Origin: Methanobacterium sp. UBA375
GTDB taxonomy: Archaea; Methanobacteriota; Methanobacteria; Methanobacteriales; Methanobacteriaceae
Assembly (NCBI GenBank): GCA_002495625.1
Contig: DAGC01000002.1
Coordinates: forward strand, 1 to 64,000
Direction of reading: 5' to 3'
Length of the DNA: 64,000 bases
Below the pieces are notes generated by a model. The model worked only from the letters and a program-made list of their open reading frames with translations, did not search any database and was not told the DNA's origin. Below, piece after piece: positions 8,730-17,206 of the stretch; position 1 is the stretch's first letter; each line of letters starts with the position of its first letter. The position numbers and the translations under genes were made by a program.

Positions 8730-8769
8730 TAAAAAAAAGAAAGAAAAGAAATAGAGATTCTACTCTCTA
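8730..8769 (-). terminator. Terminator of the secreted peptidase gene
   Basis: Immediately after the stop codon the minus strand has TAGAGA-6 nt-TCTCTA, a perfect 6-bp stem, followed by about 20 pyrimidines dominated by T. A hairpin plus T-tract fits an intrinsic-type terminator; archaeal RNA polymerase mainly needs the T-tract. Confidence 0.65.
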
Positions 8770-9816
8770 CTATTTTATTAAAGGCATCAATGGTTTGCTT
8801 ATACCGGCATTACTTATAACCCATTGTAAACTGTTCTGCAGGTACTGCATGGTTACATAATGGTTTTTAACACCGGGATGGTTCACTGAGAACGTATTTT
8901 TACCCTCCCAGGATGGATCACCTAAACATACCATCCCAGTTTGCAGGTTTATACCACTGATCATGGCGTAATGGGTACCACCAGGGGTTAAAAAGGATTT
9001 AATCCGAACTATAACCGGTATGCCTTTACTGATATAGGATTGGATTCTGTTCCATCCGGTGAAACTTTCCGTGGTCATGGAGAATTTAGTACCATAATTA
9101 GTATTCACCGCATTTACCGCTTTTATCATACCATTTTGGGTTGTTCCTATCTGGGCATTGGAACTTGCTTTGTTGGCCAGCCAACTTTCACTCAGTGTTA
9201 CACCGTAATGAGAGAAGGCCATCTTCAGCGATGCCGGACCACAGGTGTAATCTGTGGTTTGATGATGGTAGGTGAAAGACAGTTGAGTCCATCCTAATTT
9301 TTCAGGATAGGGGGTTGCGGATACGAAGTTCGGAAACCGATTATTGAGCCTATAGAAGTTCAGTACTTTGGCGTAAGTGTACACCAGATTCTTATATCCC
9401 ATGGTTCCGATGGAAGTATTAGCACTGTTCGGTGCTTTTCCAGCAGAAATTATGGTGTTTCTAGTGTTCTGGCTAATGGTCAGGTACTGTGATTTTTGTA
9501 TGTTACCTATCTTTATATTTTCAGGGCTGCTTGAGGGAGCTTGTACCGCCCTATTGGTGACCGATACTTTTTTCCCGTTTTTAAGGTTCTGCACGTTACT
9601 GGTCATTAGATATAGAAACTGGGGCATGGTAACCTGTTTCTTGTTTATGGTTACATAGTTAGGTAGTCTGTCGTTTTTTTCCACGAAATTCTTTACGTTG
9701 GTTGATGCCTGGTTTATCTGTGAGCTACTGTACGTATCTGCAGCAAATGCACACTGACTTAAAGATACGGCTATGGCAAATAATAATATAGTAACCATTA
9801 TGGTTTTTTTCTTAAT
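8770..9816 (-). CDS. Secreted cysteine peptidase with pseudomurein-binding repeats
   Basis: A signal peptide is followed by two pseudomurein-binding-type repeats (the first after the signal peptide with RLPNYVTINKK and QFLYLM; the second with KVLNFYRLNNRFPNFV). The C-terminal papain-like C39 domain has the triad Cys in DYTCGPASLKM (about residue 192), His in GGTHYAM (about 282) and Asp in LGDPSW (about 300). It probably acts on or at the pseudomurein wall. The first in-frame ATG (9798) is over 20 bases from the strong AGGAGGTG. The codon 5 bases after that site is ATT at 9816, and starting there adds the Lys-rich head that a signal peptide needs. Initiation at ATT is therefore proposed. Confidence 0.8.
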   Translation of the reverse strand: MKKKTIMVTILLFAIAVSLSQCAFAADTYSSSQINQASTNVKNFVEKNDRLPNYVTINKKQVTMPQFLYLMTSNVQNLKNGKKVSVTNRAVQAPSSSPENIKIGNIQKSQYLTISQNTRNTIISAGKAPNSANTSIGTMGYKNLVYTYAKVLNFYRLNNRFPNFVSATPYPEKLGWTQLSFTYHHQTTDYTCGPASLKMAFSHYGVTLSESWLANKASSNAQIGTTQNGMIKAVNAVNTNYGTKFSMTTESFTGWNRIQSYISKGIPVIVRIKSFLTPGGTHYAMISGINLQTGMVCLGDPSWEGKNTFSVNHPGVKNHYVTMQYLQNSLQWVISNAGISKPLMPLIK

Positions 9817-9966
9817 TTTCCCACCTCCTAAAAATTAAGAATTATTTGCATGAGAATCTATATTTGACTTACTTAAATATTTTACTAATATTTTTTGGTT
9901 TATTTGAGTTTTTTTCGTGAAAAATGGTTATTACAGACCAGTTTCATGTGATTACGGGATTTTTAA

Positions 9967-10746
9967 TTAAAATAATTTTTGGTGTTCCGGACAGAAATAG
10001 GTGGTCCTCCCACCAGCTTTTATGATCTTTAAAGCCTCTCCCTGTGGACATTCCCCATTTAAGTAGCGGTGTGGAAGTAGAAATGAGGATGGCAGAGTAT
10101 CGATTCTATCTTCGTAGTCAATGGCCTTATTTAAAACCCTCTTCATCTCATTAAAAAGTAGGCGGAGTTCAGGTTCATCCAGCTTATCTGCCTTGCTCAG
10201 GGGGTGTATGCCGCTCTGGTAGAGGATTTCATCGGCATAGAGATTACCAATCCCGGCTACAAAATTCTGGTTCAGAAGGAGTGGTTTTAACTGGCCTTTC
10301 CGTTTCCTGAATAGTTTCTTAAAAGTTTTAAAGTCTATTTCCAGGGCGTCTGGACCTAACTTTTTTTCCTTCAAAAACTCTTCCGGGTCACGGGTTAACC
10401 ATACCTTGCCGAACTTCCGCATATCATCAAAACCCAGTTTATATCCATTGGTAAATTCTATCTGTAACCGGATATAGGGGTGGCTCTCTTTCTGGAAGTA
10501 TTTAAGGTAGCCAGTCATTCCAAAATGGAAGGTAAGATAATAATTGTTCTTAAGCTGTGCAAACAGATATTTACCGTATCTTTTACCCTGGATAAATTCC
10601 TGTCCCCGGAGTTCATCTGTGAGTTCTGCCCGTGAGGTGTTCATTAATATTTCCGGGTTATTTGCTTTTACCGACTGGATTTCCTGTTTTAAGGATGTGG
10701 ATTCCAGGAATCGTTTAAAAATTTCTACACTGGGTAATTCTGGCAT
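9967..10746 (-). CDS. fpg: Formamidopyrimidine-DNA glycosylase family (Fpg/MutM)
   Basis: DNA glycosylase/AP lyase for oxidised purines. The N-terminal MPELPSVE supplies the catalytic Pro and Glu, GKRYGKYLF holds the conserved Lys, FDDMRKFGKV matches the family, and the helix-two-turn-helix region has FVAGIGNLYADEILY. The C-terminal zinc finger is not canonical. The usual pattern has two CxxC pairs, whereas here the first pair keeps one Cys (ECPQG) and the second reads CPEH. Zinc binding may use His or be lost. The family is common in bacteria and patchy in archaea, so acquisition by transfer is plausible. Confidence 0.9.
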   Translation of the reverse strand: MPELPSVEIFKRFLESTSLKQEIQSVKANNPEILMNTSRAELTDELRGQEFIQGKRYGKYLFAQLKNNYYLTFHFGMTGYLKYFQKESHPYIRLQIEFTNGYKLGFDDMRKFGKVWLTRDPEEFLKEKKLGPDALEIDFKTFKKLFRKRKGQLKPLLLNQNFVAGIGNLYADEILYQSGIHPLSKADKLDEPELRLLFNEMKRVLNKAIDYEDRIDTLPSSFLLPHRYLNGECPQGEALKIIKAGGRTTYFCPEHQKLF

Positions 10747-10850
10747 CTTGATTTTCTCCTGAAATGGAAGGGTGATAGACCATGTTATTTTTTTGTAGTA
10801 TATTGTTTAATCGGTGGTATTAAAAAACTTCCAAATGAAATGAAAAAATT

Positions 10851-11726
10851 TTATTCTATGGCATTTTCACCTTCTTCCCTGGTCCTTATCCTTAACACAT
10901 TTTCAACGGGACTGATGATGAGATGATCATCGATATCCTCTGATTTAATACTGGCCAGTGCCTGGCAGATATAGTGGATGTTCTCTTTCATGGTGACCAA
11001 CATTAACTCGACCTTTTCTGGATATTGTGTTGTGTAACTGCTTGTTCTGTAAATTTCCCTTTTTTCAAGGGCTTTATCTACATATTTAATATTTGTAATA
11101 GTTATATTTCCAAATCCTTCTGATTCAAGTCTCTTTTTAACATTTTCAAATTCTACCTGGCGTAAAAAGAACCTTACCTTGCAGATTTCTGGGTCATGTT
11201 CATCCATCCTTAAGTGGTGATAACTTGATTTTCCCTGGTCTATTCCACCGGGTATCTCCTGAATTATTCCTTTTGATTCATCCTGGTCAATTCCCCTGGA
11301 TTCTATCATCTCTAAAAGAAGGGTAAGTCCATCGTTTATACCTATTCCCTTGGTGGCGATTGTTGGAATAACCAGGGCCATTGTGTTACTTATTATATTT
11401 CCGCTTTTCAGGTCCTGTTTATTGGCAAATATGACGTTTGGAATATTTTTTTCATTGATTAAATCGATTATTCCCTGGTCATCATCTGTGAAACCAGCTC
11501 GGTTATTTACAACATAAATAATCCCGTCTACCTCTTTATCTAACCTTTCATTTATTAGATTGAGCTGATTTTCCCCGGACAATCGAAGTAGATAGTCCAC
11601 CTGGTCTTTTAGGACGATTTTTTCACAGTCGTAACTTTGAAACTCTACATCTTCCTGTGCCCTTAATTTGTTTAGTATGGTTTTTTTCCCGGAATTGGTA
11701 GCTCCAATAATTAAAATTGTTTTCAT
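10851..11726 (-). CDS. Small GTPase domain fused to a PII-like domain
   Basis: Residues 1-140 form a Ras-like GTPase fold: G1 loop GATNSGKKT (Lys where Ser/Thr is usual), a G3 region without Asp (RLSGENQ), G4 NKQD at about 102 and G5-like ATK. After a linker, residues 182-291 align end to end with GlnK1 and GlnK2 of this window. The alignment includes a T-loop EIYR whose Tyr (about 226) matches the conserved PII Tyr51, and the C-terminal SPVENVLRIRT. Gln39 and the GDGK nucleotide loop of true PII are replaced, so ligands probably differ. The gene ends a three-gene operon, 28 bp after the GTPase-like gene, with AGGGGA before its ATG. A role in nitrogen or energy signalling is inferred. Confidence 0.75.
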   Translation of the reverse strand: MKTILIIGATNSGKKTILNKLRAQEDVEFQSYDCEKIVLKDQVDYLLRLSGENQLNLINERLDKEVDGIIYVVNNRAGFTDDDQGIIDLINEKNIPNVIFANKQDLKSGNIISNTMALVIPTIATKGIGINDGLTLLLEMIESRGIDQDESKGIIQEIPGGIDQGKSSYHHLRMDEHDPEICKVRFFLRQVEFENVKKRLESEGFGNITITNIKYVDKALEKREIYRTSSYTTQYPEKVELMLVTMKENIHYICQALASIKSEDIDDHLIISPVENVLRIRTREEGENAIE

Positions 11727-11754
11727 TTAATTCCCCTACTTAATTCATAATTTG

Positions 11755-12276
11755 CTAAATCATGGTATATGCCCTGGTTTGTTCCAGATTTTTAATGGCA
11801 TCTATTTTCTCTAGAAGCATCTCCACACCTCTAGAGATATCTTCCTCATTCATGGAGTCGATGTAAATCAGGGAAATATTTCCTTTTAAACCCAGATCAG
11901 GGGGAACACGTTCCTCAAGATCAGGGGGAACATTCTCTTCCACATCATGGGGAACACTCTCTTTACTTTCACTGTAAGCAATTATTACTTGGGGTATTCC
12001 TGACTGTTTATATAAATTTAGAGCTTCTAATTCATCGGGTTTTAAACCGTCGTTCTCAACAAGTACAAGTACACCGTTTATATCTTTCGATAAAACATGA
12101 TACATGAATCCGAATCTTTCTGGTGAAGGTACACTGAAGAAGTGCAGCTTCTGTTTTTTGTGGTGGACATTCCCATATTCCATGGCCACAGTTTCCACGT
12201 TTTTTTCACATATTCTCCCTAATATTATATCTTTACCTGAATTACCCCCTAAAATCATTATTTTTTCATGTTCCAT
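11755..12276 (-). CDS. Degenerate Ras-like GTPase-domain protein
   Basis: 173 residues resembling the GTPase half of the downstream fusion protein. The G1 loop reads GGNSGKD and lacks the Ser/Thr, the G3 region is SVPSPERF (DxxG lost), and no NKxD is visible, so GTP hydrolysis is doubtful. The start at 12276 follows GGGAGGTG; the open frame extends 14 codons further upstream without support. An internal block repeats VPPDLEER-like octapeptides three times (DNA 11894-11965). It lies between the MBL-fold gene (31 bp upstream) and the GTPase-PII gene, suggesting a heteromeric pair with the latter. Confidence 0.65.
   Translation of the reverse strand: MEHEKIMILGGNSGKDIILGRICEKNVETVAMEYGNVHHKKQKLHFFSVPSPERFGFMYHVLSKDINGVLVLVENDGLKPDELEALNLYKQSGIPQVIIAYSESKESVPHDVEENVPPDLEERVPPDLGLKGNISLIYIDSMNEEDISRGVEMLLEKIDAIKNLEQTRAYTMI
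11894..11965 (-). repeat. In-frame 24-bp triplication inside a coding region
   Basis: Three adjacent 24-bp units (11894-11917, 11918-11941, 11942-11965) share the core ATCAGGGGGAACA or close variants. They encode eight-residue repeats with the core VPPDLEE, an acidic, proline-containing insert in the GTPase-like protein. Confidence 0.85.
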
Positions 12277-12307
12277 AATACACACCTCCCTTCTTAAAAT
12301 AAAAATT

Positions 12308-12997
12308 TTAACCTCCATTATAGTTTAAAAACAGTTGATGCTTCATTCTGGCATTTTCTATTGCCTTTTCAATATCCTCTTCCACATCTTCAGATATAGC
12401 CCCGTGTCCGGGTAGTAGCAGGTCAATTTTCATGGTGTTGAGCCGGGCCAAGGAGTTTATATATTCACCATAGCTTCCTGAGCTGGAGATATCTGAAATG
12501 GTACCCCGGGCAAATACCGTGTCACCGGAAATGAGTACTTTTCTCCTGGGCTCGTAGATACAAAGAGATCCTGAGGTATGGCCTGGTGTATGCAGCACTT
12601 TTAAAAACCAATCCCCCAGATCCAGCACGTTAAGATTTTCCAGCCACATGTTAACCTGATAACCGGTGGGATCTTCGCCGTGGGCCCGGCAGAGCATCAC
12701 TTCATCATCTGCCGATACGATTTTCGTGGCAGCATACCGATGAGCAAGAATGGGGATTCTTTCCTGAAGATATCGGTTAGCTCCAAAGTGGTCCACATGT
12801 TCATGGGTATTTATAACCATGTTTAAGCTGCGTGTATCAACTCCAATATCTTTCAGGTCTTTTGTTAGAAAATTAAAATGTTGGCTGATTCCAGAATCTA
12901 TTAAGACCCTTAATTTTTCTCCTAAAATTAAATAAGAATTGCTACTTGGTTTTTTACTCTTCAGTAAATAAAGACCAGGAATTATTTCTCGGTACAT
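12308..12997 (-). CDS. MBL-fold metallohydrolase
   Basis: 229 residues of the metallo-beta-lactamase fold. Metal ligands are visible in order: HEHVDH (HxHxDH), His in HTPGHTSGS, Asp in ISGDTVF and a last His in LLPGHG. This is a complete di-metal site, as in glyoxalase II-like hydrolases. There is no flavodiiron, RNase J or beta-CASP extension. The substrate is unknown. It starts the operon that continues with the GTPase-like and GTPase-PII genes, so it may serve the same signalling process, although MBL proteins are versatile. No strong ribosome binding site precedes the ATG. Confidence 0.85.
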   Translation of the reverse strand: MYREIIPGLYLLKSKKPSSNSYLILGEKLRVLIDSGISQHFNFLTKDLKDIGVDTRSLNMVINTHEHVDHFGANRYLQERIPILAHRYAATKIVSADDEVMLCRAHGEDPTGYQVNMWLENLNVLDLGDWFLKVLHTPGHTSGSLCIYEPRRKVLISGDTVFARGTISDISSSGSYGEYINSLARLNTMKIDLLLPGHGAISEDVEEDIEKAIENARMKHQLFLNYNGG

Positions 12998-13073
12998 ATT
13001 TTTTTACACTGCCCCCCTAGTTTTAAAGATGGTTTATTCAGTTATCTCGAAGATTTTGGAATTAGAAAGTAAT

Positions 13074-13138
13074 AGAAAAAAGAAAGAGGAAAAAAAGAAA
13101 AAAAATATTTTTTTTATTTAAATATTGTTTTTCTTTGA
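13074..13138 (-). terminator. T-rich terminator after glnK1
   Basis: Read on the minus strand, the DNA immediately after the glnK1 stop contains runs of 8 and 7 T interrupted by single C residues, then further TTTTTT. Multiple T-tracts are the usual archaeal termination signal. It separates the amt1-glnK1 transcript from the MBL-GTPase operon. Confidence 0.6.
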
Positions 13139-13141
13139 GAT

Positions 13142-13483
13142 TTAAACGGCATCATCACCCCTTTCACCTGTTCTGATTCGTACTACATCATCCACTGGAG
13201 ATATGAAGATTTTCCCGTCCCCAATATCTCCGGTTTGAGCAGTCTTTACCAGGGTTTCAATTACTTCTTCTAGATCCTTGTCCTGGACTATTATTTCCAG
13301 ACGAGTCTTGGGAAGTAGATCTATACGGTAATCACTTCCACGATAACTCTCTGTTATCCCTAACTGTCTTCCACGCCCTTTAACTTCTGTAACGGTTATA
13401 CCGTGGCATCCAATTTCTTCCAGGGCATCTTTTACATCGTCCAGTTTATTTGGTCTAATTATGGCCACTATCTCTTTCGTCAT
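13142..13483 (-). CDS. glnK: Nitrogen regulatory protein PII (GlnK1)
   Basis: PII signal protein that plugs the Amt channel in a way controlled by ATP/ADP and 2-oxoglutarate. Conserved features are the T-loop GRGRQLGITESYRG (Gln39 and Tyr51 equivalents), the B-loop TGDIGDGKIF with the nucleotide-binding Lys, and the C-loop RIRTGERG. The start at 13483 follows GGTAGGTGA by a suitable distance; a GTG three codons upstream overlaps that site. It lies 21 bp after amt1 in the usual amt-glnK order. Confidence 0.95.
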   Translation of the reverse strand: MTKEIVAIIRPNKLDDVKDALEEIGCHGITVTEVKGRGRQLGITESYRGSDYRIDLLPKTRLEIIVQDKDLEEVIETLVKTAQTGDIGDGKIFISPVDDVVRIRTGERGDDAV

Positions 13484-13504
13484 ATTTTTCACCTACCTAC
13501 TTGG

Positions 13505-14734
<1,230 letters not shown>

Positions 14735-14962
14735 AAATTTTTTCCTCCATTTATAAAGATTTATTTTCTTATTCACTCATTGTTGAATAGTATTAGATAG
14801 TTTAAAAAAGTTGCTATCGTTTTAAAGACTTATTACTTAATTTTATTGTTTTAAATTTGATTTTAAGTTGTTGTAGTTGGTTATTAGTTTATTCAGTTGT
14901 TATTTCCCCCTTGATTTTTAACCACCTCACTTGAGTCAATTTTAAATTATGGACCGGTTGAC

Positions 14963-14976
14963 GGAAACATACTTCC
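14963..14976 (-). promoter_or_regulatory. NrpR-type operator of amt1-glnK1
   Basis: GGAAACATACTTCC is a perfect match to GGAA-N6-TTCC, the operator of the methanogen nitrogen repressor NrpR (established in Methanococcus maripaludis). On the minus strand a TATA-like TTTTTATAT lies immediately upstream, so repressor binding would block the initiation region. It is 229 bp from the amt1 start codon. NrpR itself is not in this window. Confidence 0.8.
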
Positions 14977-15021
14977 GGCATATAAAAAATTGGTTTCATA
15001 CAATATAAAGGTTTCGATTAA

Positions 15022-15185
15022 GTTCACAAAGTAGAATAAAAAGATACCGAACGTTCACAAAATTTGATATAAAAATTCAGATCGTTCACAAAATTTTACA
15101 ATTTGTACATATTATGGAACTAAAGTAGAAGATAATTTGTAAATACGTTGGAACTAAAAGTAGAATTAAATGTATTCAATCTGTT
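15022..15185 (-). repeat. Array of 31-34 bp direct repeats upstream of the amt1 promoter
   Basis: GTTCACAAA occurs at 15022, 15053 and 15084, exactly 31 bp apart. The series continues with two weaker members beginning GGAACTAAA at 15116 and 15150, which share GTAGAA with the first. The array fills the space between the glnK2 stop and the amt1 operator/TATA, upstream of that promoter. The 31-bp spacing is close to three helical turns, so the sites would face the same side of the DNA. Confidence 0.7.
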
Positions 15186-15241
15186 TAAAAAAGAAAAAAC
15201 ATATTTAAGAAAAGAAAAAAGTTCTTAAAAAAAACAGACTA
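15183..15241 (-). terminator. T-rich terminator after glnK2
   Basis: Directly downstream of the glnK2 stop the minus strand reads TTTTTTTT, then TTTTTTCTTTTCTT and a third T-run. These are typical archaeal T-tracts ending the amt2-glnK2 transcript. The last run overlaps the end of the repeat array. Confidence 0.55.
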
Positions 15242-15242
15242 T

Positions 15243-15581
15243 TTATATGGCGTTTTCCCCTCTTTCACCTGTTCTTATCCTTATCACTTCTTCTACAGGT
15301 AATATGAAGATCTTACCATCTCCAATATATCCGGTTTGACCGGTTTTTACGATAGTATCCACGATGTTTTCTACATCTTCATCTTTGGCTACTATTTCGA
15401 TTTCCACTTTAGGAAGGACATCCACGTTGTAATCATGGCCTCTATAACTCTCGGTAATACCCAACTGTCTTCCTCTGCCTTTAACATATTTCACGGTCAA
15501 TCCATGGCACCCGATCTCCTCTAAGGCATCCTTTACATCCTCGAGTTTATCTGGTCTTATAACTGTTAGTATCCTTTTCAT
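15243..15581 (-). CDS. glnK: Nitrogen regulatory protein PII (GlnK2)
   Basis: 112-residue PII paralogue paired with amt2. T-loop GRGRQLGITESYRG, B-loop IGDGKIF and C-terminal RIRTGERG are intact, so ATP and 2-oxoglutarate binding are expected. It differs from GlnK1 mainly in the base of the T-loop (HDYNVDVLPK) and in helix 2. GAGG lies 8 bases before the ATG. It is 86 bp downstream of amt2 and presumably inhibits that channel when nitrogen is sufficient. Confidence 0.95.
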   Translation of the reverse strand: MKRILTVIRPDKLEDVKDALEEIGCHGLTVKYVKGRGRQLGITESYRGHDYNVDVLPKVEIEIVAKDEDVENIVDTIVKTGQTGYIGDGKIFILPVEEVIRIRTGERGENAI

Positions 15582-15667
15582 TTTTTATTCCTCAAACAAA
15601 TTAGCTTGCTAGAAATATTTTTATTTACAGGGATTTTATAGTTTTCTGTCCGTTTAAAGGTTTTACT

Positions 15668-16897
15668 CTACAGTCTGTAACCGGATTCCTCATGGAGGTT
15701 GATGTCCAGACCTTCTATTTCATGGTCCTCATCAACCCGGAGTCCTATGGTTTTATCGATGACTTTACCAATTATCAGGGTCATAACTAAGGAGTAAGCT
15801 CCAACAACTGCTATGGCCAATAGCTGAACACCCAGCTGAGATGGATTTCCAAAGAACAGCCCACCGGCAATTGCGCCGTTGATGGTAGAGGTTGCAAAGA
15901 GACCAGCACCAATGGCTCCAACTACACCACATATACCGTGGATTCCAAATACATCCAGGGCATCATCATAGCCGAAACGGGGTTTGAGATGGGTTACTGC
16001 CATATATCCACATATTCCTGCAGCAAATCCAATTATCAGAGCTGCTGGGAAATTTACAAATCCAGCAGCAGGTGTTATCGCTGCTAATCCAGCTATTACT
16101 CCTGAAAGTGCTCCGAGAAGGGTTGGTTTACCGGTTTGTAGTTTGTCCATCAGCATCCAGGTAAGCATACCCACCGCTGCAGAGGTGTTGGTCACTATCA
16201 TGGCCGATATGGCCAGGTCATTTGCACCTAGAGCGGAACCTGCGTTGAATCCGAACCAACCGAACCACAGAAGGCCAGCGCCTATTACTGAGTATCCTAA
16301 ATGATGGGGTAGTAATTTCGCATTTTTCCGGGCCCCCATAAGTAGCACCAACGCCAGGGCGGCCATACCGCAGTTAAGGTGGACTACCAGGCCTCCGGCA
16401 AAGTCCAGGGCACCTAGTTGATATAACCATCCTCCGCCCCATATCCAATGGGCTATAGGTAAATATACCAGGGTTAACCAGACCGGTATGAATGTCAGCC
16501 ATGCTGAGAATTTCATTCTCTCCACGATGGCACCGGAGATAAGAGCCACAGTTATAGCTGCAAAGGTCATCTGGAACACTGCAAATAAACTGGTCGGTAT
16601 GGTGGGTGCATAGGTGGACAATGCCTTTGTTTCTAATATCCCATTGAAGAAAGGATTGCTTAAATTTCCTAAAATTCCCCATATATCGGATCCAAATGCG
16701 ATATCGTAACCATAAACGAGCCATAATATACTTACAATTGCAAAGGTTACAAAAGAAAGAAATATCGTGTTTAAAACATTTTCTCTCCTGATGAGCCCCC
16801 CATAGAAGAGTGCTAATCCAGGAATGGTCATTAAAATTACTAAAGCTGTCGAGATAAGCATCCAGGCTGTATCTCCTGAATTTAAAATTGGGTCCAT
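15668..16897 (-). CDS. amt: Ammonium transporter Amt2
   Basis: 409 residues, close in sequence to Amt1 over their whole length. It has the same NSGDTAWML start, the IAHWIWGGGW segment and both pore-histidine contexts (GGLVVHLNCG and FGIHGICG), and ends with the same cytoplasmic tail ending. GGAGG precedes the ATG. An NrpR-type operator is centred about 63 bp upstream. Two amt-glnK pairs in tandem with separate operators suggest duplication and possibly different induction thresholds. Confidence 0.95.
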   Translation of the reverse strand: MDPILNSGDTAWMLISTALVILMTIPGLALFYGGLIRRENVLNTIFLSFVTFAIVSILWLVYGYDIAFGSDIWGILGNLSNPFFNGILETKALSTYAPTIPTSLFAVFQMTFAAITVALISGAIVERMKFSAWLTFIPVWLTLVYLPIAHWIWGGGWLYQLGALDFAGGLVVHLNCGMAALALVLLMGARKNAKLLPHHLGYSVIGAGLLWFGWFGFNAGSALGANDLAISAMIVTNTSAAVGMLTWMLMDKLQTGKPTLLGALSGVIAGLAAITPAAGFVNFPAALIIGFAAGICGYMAVTHLKPRFGYDDALDVFGIHGICGVVGAIGAGLFATSTINGAIAGGLFFGNPSQLGVQLLAIAVVGAYSLVMTLIIGKVIDKTIGLRVDEDHEIEGLDINLHEESGYRL

Positions 16898-16953
16898 AAA
16901 ATATATTCCTCCGTTAAATAGTCCATAAAAAAGAACACCTCCTCAAGGATGGA

Positions 16954-16967
16954 GGAAGCATACTTCC
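16954..16967 (-). promoter_or_regulatory. NrpR-type operator of amt2-glnK2
   Basis: GGAAGCATACTTCC fits GGAA-N6-TTCC perfectly and differs from the amt1 operator by one base. On the minus strand a TATA-like ATATATATTTAA lies just upstream (16970-16982), the same arrangement as at amt1. The rest of 16968-17183 is AT-rich with no gene. Confidence 0.8.
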
Positions 16968-17183
16968 GTTAAATATATATCTTTTTGCTATTTAAGCGTT
17001 GTTAAATGATTTTTTGCAAAATATGGACCTTAAAATAATTTAATTAAAACAAAAAAAGAGTAATGAAATGTTTAGAATATTTAAGTAAAACATAGAAAAT
17101 TCAATTAAAAAAGGGGAATAAGTTAAAAAATTTTCTATTTTAAAAAAAATAAAAGAAAAATTAGAGAAATTTTTTTAAAAAAA

Positions 17184-17206
17184 AATAGGGTTTAAAATAA
17201 CCTATT
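17184..17206 (-). terminator. Hairpin terminator containing the gltB stop codon
   Basis: The minus strand can fold AATAGGTTA against the complementary AACCCTATT across a short AT loop, followed by nine T. The TAG stop of the glutamate synthase gene lies inside the 5' arm. A hairpin plus T-tract marks the end of the pdxT-glt operon. Confidence 0.65.

Noticed and set aside
15022..15185. Possible CRISPR-like array or replication iterons
   Set aside because: Repeats are short and degenerate, spacers are not unique 30-40 bp segments, and there are no cas or rep genes nearby. It is better read as promoter elements.
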